A DNA stretch of 5,613 bases, from NCBI GenBank assembly GCA_964360145.1, contig CAYHWW010000211.1, forward strand, positions 1 to 5,613. The letters are read 5' to 3'. Positions 1 through 5,613 of this stretch are shown here, one piece after another. This DNA comes from CAYHWW01 sp964360145 (GTDB taxonomy: Bacteria > Bdellovibrionota > UBA1018 > CAYHWW01). The position numbers were made by a program, and so were the translations under genes. The number at the start of each line of letters is the position of its first letter. Positions within the stretch are counted from its first letter, which is position 1. The notes below the pieces were generated by a model. That model saw only the letters and a program-made list of their open reading frames with translations. It searched no databases and was not told the DNA's origin.

Positions 1-660
1 AAGCAAGTCCTCGCCATGGTGCGCGCTAATCTCTTCTCCAAACGCTACGTGGAAGCCACCGTTGAACAAGAGGTGGTGCCCGCCCTGTCCCCGGCTCAAC
101 CCGGCCGGTGGCAGAAAATCCGTCAAACAACCATGGTCCGCAACAGCCCCTGGCTCACCCGGGTGGCTCGCTTCTTCGAGATGCCCTTCTCCGCCGAAAA
201 GCATTACCATCGCGGGCTTTGGGCTCGTGTGACTCGGGACCTTGTACCTGGAGCACACGATGCCGTGTTTGGTACGATCCGCGGTTTAAGAAAACTACCA
301 ATCACCATGACCGGGGGCTATCTCTTTACCCTCCTGGCATGGGGGCCAGATGCGCGCTTGCCCCTGGTGCCCTTCCTCATCGCCAACCTCCTTGCTGGCC
401 CCCTGGTGGCCGGTGGCTGGAACGTCACCATACGCTTGATGCGCCTTCTGGGCCTCAAGCCCGCGGCGAAGCCCGGCAGCATGGCCCTCTACGGCACCAT
501 CGGCTCTTACATGACATTAGGCTCAGCAATGGTGATGATGCTCTTTGCACCCGAGATTGGTCACGCCGTACAAGCCATGGAAAGTGGAATCCGCAGCGGT
601 GTGGGCCCCCAATGCGCTGAATTTTTGACCAACTGGCACTTCCTGTCCAAGCATCATTGA
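1..660 (+). CDS. C-terminal part of a polytopic membrane protein, paralogue of the next gene (5' end outside window)
   Basis: The reading frame is open from base 1 (KQVLAMVRA...) to TGA at 658-660, so the ATG at 16 is probably internal and the gene starts upstream of the window. The 219 visible residues align with residues from about 904 onward of the 1108-aa protein encoded next. Fragment residues 29-58 match residues 931-960 there at 20 of 30 positions by eye, including LSPxQPGR and VRNSPxLTRV. The last hydrophobic segment also matches (KPxxKxxSMxLxGxI, then a conserved FA). Hydrophobic stretches at about fragment residues 101-114, 121-140 and 163-183 look like membrane segments. The hydrophilic tail ends SKHH. 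The function is unknown and I do not recognise the family. A tandem duplication of a large membrane protein is the simplest reading. A short stand-alone gene starting at ATG 16 is possible but less likely, because the homology continues to its left and no ribosome site is seen before it. Confidence 0.85.
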   Translation, partial: KQVLAMVRANLFSKRYVEATVEQEVVPALSPAQPGRWQKIRQTTMVRNSPWLTRVARFFEMPFSAEKHYHRGLWARVTRDLVPGAHDAVFGTIRGLRKLPITMTGGYLFTLLAWGPDARLPLVPFLIANLLAGPLVAGGWNVTIRLMRLLGLKPAAKPGSMALYGTIGSYMTLGSAMVMMLFAPEIGHAVQAMESGIRSGVGPQCAEFLTNWHFLSKHH

Positions 661-738
661 CACACCACACGTCAAGACTAAGAGCCTGTTAACAGACCCT
701 AACGCATCGCGCCTAGACGAAGTCCTCCGCCTGTCGTC

Positions 739-758
739 AAACCACTGCCGGGTGGTTT
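739..758 (+). other. Stem-loop between the two paralogous genes
   Basis: AAACCAC at 739-745 pairs perfectly with GTGGTTT at 752-758 around a six-base TGCCGG loop. It is followed only by AA, not a T tract, so it is a poor intrinsic terminator. It sits 20 nt upstream of the short leader frame at 779 and could be a leader RNA structure, a weak terminator of the upstream gene or a protein-binding dyad. The seven-base stem is short enough that chance is possible. Confidence 0.3.
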
Positions 759-778
759 AACACGGAGTGACAGACATC

Positions 779-814
779 ATGCCGGAGTGGGTCGTTGGAA
801 TCTGCGGCGCCTGA
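779..814 (+). CDS. Possible 11-codon leader ORF overlapping the start of the large membrane-protein gene
   Basis: ATG at 779 opens a frame encoding MPEWVVGICGA and stops at TGA 812-814. GGAG at 764-767 lies 11 nt upstream, a rather long but usable spacing. The frame covers the ribosome site (784-787) and the TTG start (795) of the next gene and ends 15 bases past that TTG codon, in another frame. If translated, it would couple or regulate initiation at TTG 795. The alternative is that it is a chance ATG. No attenuator-type run of one amino-acid codon is present. Confidence 0.25.
   Translation: MPEWVVGICGA
784..787 (+). promoter_or_regulatory. Ribosome binding site that fixes the TTG start at 795
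   Basis: GGAG lies seven bases before TTG 795, an ideal spacing. The frame is closed upstream by TGA at 768-770, and no in-frame ATG or GTG occurs between that stop and 795, so TTG is the first usable start. The flanking heptamer CGGAGTG also occurs at 763-769, where it could serve the ATG at 779. Confidence 0.6.
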
Positions 815-3800
815 CAGGCGACGCAGTCTAAAGAAGACTAGGGGCGGTTTCCCTCGCAGTGCGCTCACCAACGTGTTGGTCGGCGTGCTCATGCTTCAGC
901 TCGCCCTGCCGCTGGCGCCGGGCCTGGGCACCGCGGCCCACGCGCAAGCTCGGGCAGAAACTGTTTCTGTTGATACCGCGACCGCTCACCGCGATCCCGC
1001 CTGGCGCGCCGCCATGGACGCCGCATTCTCCGACGACCCCGTCATGGCCTGGCTGCGCTCCATGCCCGAGAGCGAAAAAAATCGCCCGCTCTTCACCGGC
1101 ACATTGGACAGAGAACTCGTCGACGAAGACCCTTTCTATCTTCGCTCCCAAGAATGGGTCACGGAACGCACCACCGCCCGTGATATTCCTGTTCCCGGCC
1201 TCCGCGACAAAACCCTGCGGCTCACCGCGCCCCTCACACCGCTGCTGGTGGGCGACGCCTACGTGGTGCTCACGGGTGAAAAAGACACTCCGCTGGCCAA
1301 CGCGGGCGGGGTCTTTCTCATCTCCACCCGTGAGCTCATCGCCGCCGCCGCCACGGCGAGCCCCGTACCCGTATTTTTCTTTCCCCTCCCTGACCAGGCA
1401 CGGCCTGAGCAGGCACGGCCTGAGCAGGCGCGGCCTGCCCCCTCCCGCTGGGTCATGGCCCACGAACTCCCCGCCCAGGACCTTTTCGTCTTCACCGACA
1501 GCGGTGGCGATTCCATACCCGTGGAGCTCGCGGACATCGACGCAGTCACCACCGCGGAGCGGGTGACGCTGACCCTGGCCCAAGCCCAGGGTGCCGCCCA
1601 CTGGGCGCGACAAGCCCAAGAGTCCGGCACAAACCTTCGCCTCCTGCCCCCCCGGGGCAGCACCGCGGGCCACGGCATCCTCTATACGGGCCAAGATTTA
1701 GACCGCCCCGGCTTCGACGCGTTCGCCTCTCTATATATAGATACAAATAGTTTACATGCGGCGACCCCCGCCCCGTGGCGGGCCGTGGCTCAGCGCCTCA
1801 CCAACGCCCTCACCCCCAAAGCCGCCCACGCCGACATCACCTTGATGACCGCCCAGGCTGGCGCCCGCATGTCGGCCCAGATCCTGCGCTTCGCCGTGGT
1901 CTCCACCCTGGCCCTCGTCGCCAGCGTGGCCCTCAAATACACCGTCTATCGCAAAACCTTCAAAAAGCGCCGCATCTGCGAACAGGCGTTGAGCACCGGC
2001 GACGCCACCTTGCCGCTGCTGCCCCTCACACCCACCGGCCGCGTGCTGCGAGAAGGCCGCGAGATCGGCGACGTCTACGCCCACACACTCACCGTGCTCT
2101 ATCAGCTGCCCGCGGTGTGGTTCGCCAATCACTTGGAGTTCCTCGGGGACCGCGCCGCCCCCGGGCTCGCCTCCGCATCCAGCAGCAAGATGAGGAAGCT
2201 CCTGGAGCACACCGTTTATTTCTCAAGAGAGATCAGCCGCCGCATCCCCGTGAGCGCCTGGACCTGGTTCATGGGAGGCCTCATCCTCGGCGGCGTGGAT
2301 ACCGCCCTCTACTACGTGCAGCTCTATCACCTGGTGCCGGCCATCGCCTCCGGCATCGGCGAGGTTTTCCCCCTCCTCAGATCCCGCATCGAAGAAGCCT
2401 ACGCCGTGGGCAACCCCAACATCGAGGCGATGAACAGCTACACCCTCATCGCTTGCGCCATCTCCTACCTCACCAGCGGTGCCTCCACCATGAGCACCAG
2501 TGTGCAAGGCCAGATGCTCGCCGCCACCCAAGCGGAGGTGGATGAAGCCATGAAGCGCGAAGGCCTGGACCCCGAAGACGTGCAGCACGAGGCGGATCGC
2601 GAACGCCGCATTCAAGCGAAGCTTGACCGGGGTTTGCGCGCCATGGGCCTCCCGGGCCGCGAAGCATTCCTCTTCGATGCCCAAACCATCTGGGAGGGCA
2701 TCACGGGTCTCTTGGGTTATCGCCTCCCTGACGCCCTCCGCGACAATACCGAAGAGGCGGACCTCAACCTGGGCCTGCGACGCCCCGGCCTCGTGCTCTC
2801 CGCTCTCACCCGCGCATTGGCCGACGCCCGCCACCGCAAGGTGGAAGAAGGCGCCATTGGCATTCTCTCGGAAACACTCACCCAAGCCCGATGGCTGGAC
2901 GCCTTCATCAGAACCCCGATCCGCGCCTGGTTCCGCGGCGAGCGCGCGCCGAGCTTCCGTGAAGCGCTCACGAGACTGCGCGCTGTGCGCCAAAATCTCA
3001 TCGCGCTTTCCTATGAAGACCCCACGGGCTCCGTACTGAAAAATCTGCCAGAGGGCTGGGGCCAACGTTTCGGTCGCCCCGGCAGCGAGCTGGCGGCAAA
3101 ACTCTACCGCGCCCAGTTCCTCACGCTCATGAGCGGCGAAGAACAAGCGCCCTATCTCATCGATGGCGAGTCGCGCGCCGTGGGCCAGTACGAGCCGCCG
3201 CGGCATGGCATTGTGGCCCGATGGCAGGAGCGCCGCGCCGCACGCATCGCGGACAGTGCCTTCGCCCACACCATGCAAACCGCCTTCGACCCCACCACCG
3301 CCAATGACGAAGAGCGCATCCTTTGGCAACGTCACTATTCAGAGGCCATCATGGCCACGGTTGGCCTTCACCCTGACTTCGCTGGCGACGATACGCTGCG
3401 CGAGCGCTTACACAAACGCGCCCATGCAGCCACCGCGAGACAACTTGAAGCAGACCCCGCATTGTCGCGCCATCTGCAGGGCCTTGCCCCGACGGAACGC
3501 GCACGCCTCATGTCTCTGCTTCAAGCTGAAAACACCGTGCAGACTTATCTGAGTCTCACCGCCGGCAACGAGTCCCTCTCTCCGCTCTCACCGTCGCAAC
3601 CGGGCCGCCTGCAACGCCTGCGTCAGCACCGCTTAGTCCGCAACTCCCCCGCACTCACCCGCGTGACCCGTGGCATTGAAGCCCTCTTCGGTGACAACTC
3701 CTATCGCCTGGGCGCGGGCTCCGTCTTGGATCGCACCGTGCCGGGCTGGGCGGACTTCCGCCTCTCCAATTCACGGGCCTATCGCTTCGCCTTCACCGGG

Positions 3801-4121
3801 GCCGCGGCCTACTACCCCTTCAGCTCTTTATTGTGGAGCGTCACCATCTCGCCTGCCATGTGGGCTTTGAATCTCATCTCGCGCTTCACCGTCACCGCGC
3901 CGGAGCAATTCTTAAACCGCCTCTTCCGCATGCAAGGGATGAAGCCCATGTCGAAAATCAGCAGCATGGTCCTCTTCGGAGTGATCTATTCCTTCGCGAC
4001 TTTCTGGGGTTCCATCCCCATGCAGATCTTCGCCAACGACTTTTTAGGGGCCTGGGATGGCATCTCTGGCGGGGTATCAACATTTTTAATTGGACTGAGA
4101 CAAGCCCTACTCGGAGGATAA
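795..4121 (+). CDS. Large exported multi-domain membrane protein of unknown family (1108 aa)
   Basis: I do not recognise the family. The TTG start is preferred because it follows GGAG by 7 nt and supplies a complete signal peptide: a basic n-region (RRRSLKK, residues 8-14), a hydrophobic core at about 24-42 and an AHA site before residue 51. The next ATG, at 891, would cut into that core. Residues 51-355 are soluble and probably periplasmic, with three QARPE-type repeats at 201-215. A clear membrane helix at about 362-382 is followed by the basic cluster RKTFKKRR, which by the positive-inside rule puts the following region in the cytoplasm. Further hydrophobic segments lie at about 430-447 (weak), 489-510, 511-528 and 548-564. 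Residues 570-925 are charged and mostly helix-like. The C-terminal segments at about 996-1032 and 1056-1080, plus the LSPSQPGR and VRNSPALTRV block at 931-957, are shared with the upstream gene, 134 bases away. No catalytic motif, Walker box or metal site is apparent. A structural, transport or envelope-machinery role is possible but unproven. Confidence 0.88.
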   Translation: MESAAPDRRRSLKKTRGGFPRSALTNVLVGVLMLQLALPLAPGLGTAAHAQARAETVSVDTATAHRDPAWRAAMDAAFSDDPVMAWLRSMPESEKNRPLFTGTLDRELVDEDPFYLRSQEWVTERTTARDIPVPGLRDKTLRLTAPLTPLLVGDAYVVLTGEKDTPLANAGGVFLISTRELIAAAATASPVPVFFFPLPDQARPEQARPEQARPAPSRWVMAHELPAQDLFVFTDSGGDSIPVELADIDAVTTAERVTLTLAQAQGAAHWARQAQESGTNLRLLPPRGSTAGHGILYTGQDLDRPGFDAFASLYIDTNSLHAATPAPWRAVAQRLTNALTPKAAHADITLMTAQAGARMSAQILRFAVVSTLALVASVALKYTVYRKTFKKRRICEQALSTGDATLPLLPLTPTGRVLREGREIGDVYAHTLTVLYQLPAVWFANHLEFLGDRAAPGLASASSSKMRKLLEHTVYFSREISRRIPVSAWTWFMGGLILGGVDTALYYVQLYHLVPAIASGIGEVFPLLRSRIEEAYAVGNPNIEAMNSYTLIACAISYLTSGASTMSTSVQGQMLAATQAEVDEAMKREGLDPEDVQHEADRERRIQAKLDRGLRAMGLPGREAFLFDAQTIWEGITGLLGYRLPDALRDNTEEADLNLGLRRPGLVLSALTRALADARHRKVEEGAIGILSETLTQARWLDAFIRTPIRAWFRGERAPSFREALTRLRAVRQNLIALSYEDPTGSVLKNLPEGWGQRFGRPGSELAAKLYRAQFLTLMSGEEQAPYLIDGESRAVGQYEPPRHGIVARWQERRAARIADSAFAHTMQTAFDPTTANDEERILWQRHYSEAIMATVGLHPDFAGDDTLRERLHKRAHAATARQLEADPALSRHLQGLAPTERARLMSLLQAENTVQTYLSLTAGNESLSPLSPSQPGRLQRLRQHRLVRNSPALTRVTRGIEALFGDNSYRLGAGSVLDRTVPGWADFRLSNSRAYRFAFTGAAAYYPFSSLLWSVTISPAMWALNLISRFTVTAPEQFLNRLFRMQGMKPMSKISSMVLFGVIYSFATFWGSIPMQIFANDFLGAWDGISGGVSTFLIGLRQALLGG
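1395..1439 (+). repeat. In-frame 15-bp tandem repeat, three copies
   Basis: Units at 1395-1409 and 1410-1424 are identical (CAGGCACGGCCTGAG). The third, at 1425-1439, differs at two bases (GCG for GCA, GCC for GAG). They encode QARPE, QARPE, QARPA at residues 201-215 of the large membrane protein. The unit is a multiple of three, so a change in copy number would lengthen or shorten a probably periplasmic linker without breaking the frame. Confidence 0.9.
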
Positions 4122-4131
4122 CGCGACATTA

Positions 4132-4200
4132 CCTAACGATATCGATAATTTGTTCATGTTTTTGATTTCTGAAATTATTTTTAAAAAATATCAATGGACT
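4132..4200 (+). promoter_or_regulatory. AT-rich segment upstream of the secreted-protein promoter, possible UP element
   Basis: Composition shifts sharply to A+T right after the membrane-protein gene, with T and A runs at 4178-4188 just upstream of the -35 box, where an RNA polymerase alpha-subunit contact (UP element) would lie. It also holds the palindrome CGATATCG (4137-4144) and an inverted repeat ATAATTT (4145-4151) / AAATTAT (4172-4178) followed by a short T run. The latter might act as an operator or as a weak terminator for the upstream gene, but AT-only arms with a 20-base loop are not convincing. No better terminator for the upstream gene is visible. Confidence 0.4.
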
Positions 4201-4202
4201 GA

Positions 4203-4231
4203 TTGACGCGGACTTTGGCGCAGTGTATAAA
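4203..4231 (+). promoter_or_regulatory. Near-consensus sigma70-type promoter of the secreted-protein gene
   Basis: The -35 box TTGACG (4203-4208) and -10 box TATAAA (4226-4231) are 17 bases apart, each one mismatch from consensus. Transcription would begin near 4238, giving a 5' UTR of about 42 bases. The in-frame GTG at 4223 overlaps the -10 box and so cannot be the translation start of this transcript. Confidence 0.75.
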
Positions 4232-4250
4232 GCAGCACCTTTTCAATCAA

Positions 4251-4262
4251 CATCGCATTATG
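4251..4262 (+). repeat. 5' UTR copy of a 12-base element complementary to the 3' UTR
   Basis: CATCGCATTATG lies between the predicted transcription start and the AGGAGG site (4265-4270). Its exact reverse complement, CATAATGCGATG, is at 5236-5247 after the stop codon of the same gene. It also contains the small dyad CGCAT-T-ATGCG (4254-4264). Confidence 0.7.
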
Positions 4263-4264
4263 CG

Positions 4265-4270
4265 AGGAGG
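4265..4270 (+). promoter_or_regulatory. Perfect Shine-Dalgarno AGGAGG that sets the start at 4280
   Basis: AGGAGG is separated by nine bases from ATG 4280. It selects the start directly ahead of the signal peptide over the upstream in-frame GTG at 4223, and suggests efficient translation. Confidence 0.85.
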
Positions 4271-4279
4271 TCTCTAAAA

Positions 4280-5194
4280 ATGAAATCTGTATCTAGTTTG
4301 GCTCTGATCTTGGTTATGGCAGGCTCTGCGTTCGCGCAGCAGACTGCAGTTGCTCCCCGTACCAGCACCGGCTCCAGCACCATGGGTTCTGAAGTCGCTG
4401 CTCCCCGCACTGGCTCCGCTTCGAGCACTGGCTCCACCGCAACCCCGGGCTTAACCCCCGGCTCCAGCGGCAGCACCAGCGCCCGCACGGGTTCGACCTC
4501 TGGCAGCGTCTCTGACGCCGCTTCCGGCCGCGCCGCCACTGTAGCCGCTCCCCGGGCTGATGTGGTCACTGGCTCCTCCCTTCCCTCCGGCAGCGCGATG
4601 ATGGCCCCCCGCCCTCAAGCTGCTGCTCCTGCGGTGGTGGCTCCCCAGCCCCGTCCCAGTGGCGCATCCCTGAGCGGTAGGTTGTCCGACACCATGATTC
4701 GCCGCATTGGCCCCGACTTCGTTCCCGCAGTGAACAACATCAAGGCTTTTAGTGGCAATCCCAGTCGCATCGATTCCCCCGAGGAAGCTGCGGCGCTGAC
4801 TCAGCTTGAGATCATGTCTCATGCCGACGCAAGCATCGAAGATCGCGTTGCTAAAATCAACGATGCTTCTGATAAGAACCTTGTAGTGCTGAAAGCCACT
4901 GGCAAGCCGTTCTACAGCGCTGACCGCACTGGCGCCTGTGATATTTTCGGCGCTGATGGCAAGCCGGGCATGGGCCCCGTTGCTCAAAACACCGAACTCC
5001 TCTGGCCAGCACGCAGCGTCGAAATCGCTGCCGGTCACCTCACTGCTGCGGGCGTCGATGCCGCTGCCGTGACTGCTCTGGCTGCCCTCACGGAAAAAAC
5101 CGGTGAAGAAGCTGCTGCTGCCGATGCGCAACTCACCACTGTTTGCAAGGCCCGCACGAAGCAAGTTGCTCCTGCTGCCGCTGCTAGCCTCTAA
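4280..5194 (+). CDS. Secreted protein: Ser/Thr/Gly/Ala/Pro-rich N-terminal region plus C-terminal domain with two cysteines (304 aa)
   Basis: The family is not recognised. ATG 4280 follows AGGAGG by 9 nt and opens a typical signal peptide (hydrophobic core at about 5-16, AFA before residue 20), so the protein is exported and about 285 residues when mature. Residues 20-132 are low complexity, rich in Ser, Thr, Gly, Ala and Pro, with recurrent APR motifs at 25, 41, 90 and 109 and a related APQPRP at 121. This looks like an extended, perhaps glycosylated stalk. Residues 133-292 look folded and hold the only two cysteines, C220 and C289, which could form a disulfide in the periplasm or outside the cell. 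The tail is Ala-rich. No lipobox, terminal anchor or enzyme motif is seen. Alanine is often GCT here, whereas the upstream gene prefers GCC. Its own promoter, strong ribosome site and strong terminator make it a stand-alone and probably highly expressed gene. An envelope-associated or matrix protein is plausible; its job is unknown. Confidence 0.88.
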   Translation: MKSVSSLALILVMAGSAFAQQTAVAPRTSTGSSTMGSEVAAPRTGSASSTGSTATPGLTPGSSGSTSARTGSTSGSVSDAASGRAATVAAPRADVVTGSSLPSGSAMMAPRPQAAAPAVVAPQPRPSGASLSGRLSDTMIRRIGPDFVPAVNNIKAFSGNPSRIDSPEEAAALTQLEIMSHADASIEDRVAKINDASDKNLVVLKATGKPFYSADRTGACDIFGADGKPGMGPVAQNTELLWPARSVEIAAGHLTAAGVDAAAVTALAALTEKTGEEAAAADAQLTTVCKARTKQVAPAAAASL

Positions 5195-5235
5195 GGCTGG
5201 CACTGACTGCAAAAACGTACGCACCTCTGATTCAA

Positions 5236-5247
5236 CATAATGCGATG
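5236..5247 (+). repeat. 3' UTR copy of the 12-base complementary element
   Basis: CATAATGCGATG is the exact reverse complement of 4251-4262. Its last three bases (ATG, 5245-5247) are also the foot of the outer terminator stem, so long-range pairing with the 5' UTR would compete slightly with that stem. Confidence 0.7.
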
Positions 5248-5291
5248 AAAACGGGACGGCAGGCCGAAAGGCCTGCCGTTTTCGTTTTCAT
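5245..5291 (+). terminator. Compound intrinsic terminator of the secreted-protein gene
   Basis: The inner stem ACGGCAGGCC (5256-5265) pairs perfectly over ten bases with 5270-5279 around a GAAA tetraloop and is followed by TTTTCGTTTT. An outer nine-base stem, ATGAAAACG (5245-5253) with CGTTTTCAT (5283-5291), continues it across a 2x3 internal loop. It lies about 50 bases after the stop codon. The A-rich left arm gives a short T tract on the other strand, so partial bidirectional action is possible. Confidence 0.9.
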
Positions 5292-5317
5292 GGTACTCAG
5301 TTTCTCAATGATTCCAA

Positions 5318-5340
5318 TAGTAAACTAATTTTATTTACTA
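5318..5340. promoter_or_regulatory. Inverted repeat next to the -35 box of the last gene, possible operator
   Basis: TAGTAAA (5318-5324) and TTTACTA (5334-5340) form a perfect seven-base dyad with a nine-base spacer, ending four bases before the -35 box. The position suits an activator or repressor site, and the AT-richness would also suit an UP element. No regulator gene is in the window. Confidence 0.35.
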
Positions 5341-5344
5341 CTCA

Positions 5345-5374
5345 TTGACGCTCCGGGGCCTGACGTGGTAAAAT
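5345..5374 (+). promoter_or_regulatory. Sigma70-type promoter of the last gene
   Basis: TTGACG (5345-5350) and TAAAAT (5369-5374) are 18 bases apart, each one mismatch from consensus. Transcription would start near 5381, about 29 bases before ATG 5410. The octamer ATTGACGC at the -35 is shared with the promoter at 4203. Confidence 0.7.
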
Positions 5375-5409
5375 CCGCGCGCCATATCACCCCTTCCGCT
5401 GGAGTTGTC

Positions 5410-5613
5410 ATGACTGGCTCCCCCCTCCCCTGCCTTTCGCTGCTTCTCGCTCTTTTGCTGGCTGTCCCCACGCCGGCCTCAGCTGAGGAGCCCGCCTCCC
5501 TTTTGAGACGGATGGCAAACCGAGTGCGCTCCGTCTTCGCAGGCGGTCGCGAGCACCAACGCCCTGCCCCCCTCCCCCCGGTTGAACGTTCCCGGGCCCT
5601 GTTCACGGTGCCC
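5410..5613 (+). CDS. N-terminal part of a secreted protein (3' end outside window)
   Basis: ATG 5410 follows GGAG (5401-5404) by five bases and opens a frame with no stop to the window edge (68 codons). The product begins with a signal peptide: a hydrophobic leucine-rich core at about residues 9-19 and a PASA site before E26, typical of signal peptidase I. The single cysteine at residue 8 precedes the core, so this is not a lipoprotein lipobox. The mature start is basic (LLRRMANRVRS, residues 31-41) and then Pro-rich (RPAPLPPVERS, residues 51-61). Too little is visible to name a family. It has its own promoter and is separated from the previous gene by a strong terminator, so it heads a new transcription unit. 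Codon choice is GC-rich, like the large membrane-protein gene. Confidence 0.75.
   Translation, partial: MTGSPLPCLSLLLALLLAVPTPASAEEPASLLRRMANRVRSVFAGGREHQRPAPLPPVERSRALFTVP

Noticed and set aside
108..620. Plus-strand frame overlapping the first gene
   Set aside because: It is a shadow frame. The other frame carries the homology to the downstream paralogue and the membrane segments.
657..684. TTGACA at 657-662 as the -35 box of a promoter for the large membrane-protein gene
   Set aside because: The best -10 at a workable distance is TAAGAG (679-684, 16 bases), matching only three of six consensus positions. Co-transcription with the upstream gene is equally possible.
686..695. Perfect palindrome CTGTTAACAG, considered as an operator or insertion-sequence end
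   Set aside because: There is no partner copy, no target duplication and no transposase, and a ten-base palindrome can occur by chance.
828..1694. Long open frames on the minus strand opposite the large gene (also 2223-3335)
   Set aside because: They mirror the codon pattern of a GC-rich coding strand. Their products are Gly/Ala/Arg/His-rich without coherent domains, and no ribosome site supports them.
4260..4277. Five-codon frame (MRGGL) ending two bases before ATG 4280
   Set aside because: It has no upstream ribosome site and its codons are the AGGAGG site itself, so it is most likely coincidental.
4223..4279. GTG 4223 as a longer start for the secreted protein
   Set aside because: It overlaps the -10 box, has no ribosome site, and would place 19 extra residues before a complete signal peptide.
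4451..5224. Minus-strand frame opposite the secreted-protein gene
   Set aside because: It is a Ser/Gly/Ala-rich shadow. The plus strand has the promoter, ribosome site, signal peptide and terminator.
5331..5606. Minus-strand frame opposite the last gene
   Set aside because: It runs across the promoter and dyad and is Arg/Gly-rich. The plus-strand frame has a ribosome site and signal peptide.

Overview
The window is a G+C-rich bacterial segment with four genes, all on the + strand: the 3' end of a membrane-protein gene (1-660), a complete large membrane-protein gene (795-4121), a complete gene for a small secreted protein (4280-5194), and the 5' end of another secreted-protein gene (5410 to the window edge). 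Type I signal peptides, Shine-Dalgarno sites and sigma70-type promoters point to a Gram-negative, probably proteobacterial or Bdellovibrio-like organism. That placement is an inference from general style, because no taxonomic marker is present. I recognise none of the four proteins as a named family, so no gene symbols are given. No RNA gene, mobile element or CRISPR array is visible.

Left and centre (1-4121). Two tandem genes encode paralogous membrane proteins. The visible end of the first matches the C-terminal part of the second in a sharply conserved block (LSPxQPGR, then VRNSPxLTRV; 20 of 30 positions identical by eye) and in the final membrane segment. The second protein (1108 aa) has a signal peptide, a large predicted periplasmic domain carrying a QARPE tandem repeat, a membrane anchor, further membrane segments, a long charged helical region and a C-terminal membrane cluster. 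It probably starts at TTG 795, and an 11-codon reading frame with its own ATG overlaps this start.

Right (4122-5613). An AT-rich stretch carries a near-consensus promoter for the third gene, a monocistronic cassette with perfect AGGAGG, a signal peptide, a Ser/Thr/Gly/Ala/Pro-rich region with APR motifs, a C-terminal domain with two cysteines, and a strong compound terminator. A 12-nt element in its 5' UTR is exactly complementary to one in its 3' UTR. The fourth gene has its own promoter, with an inverted repeat just upstream of the -35 box.

How they work together: the paralogue pair probably shares a role at the inner membrane and periplasm. The two small exported proteins are separate transcription units whose promoters share ATTGACGC at the -35 region. 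Nothing in the sequence proves a functional link between the membrane pair and the secreted proteins. The intergenic stretches (661-794, 4122-4279, 5195-5409) are all under 300 bases and are described in the entries.
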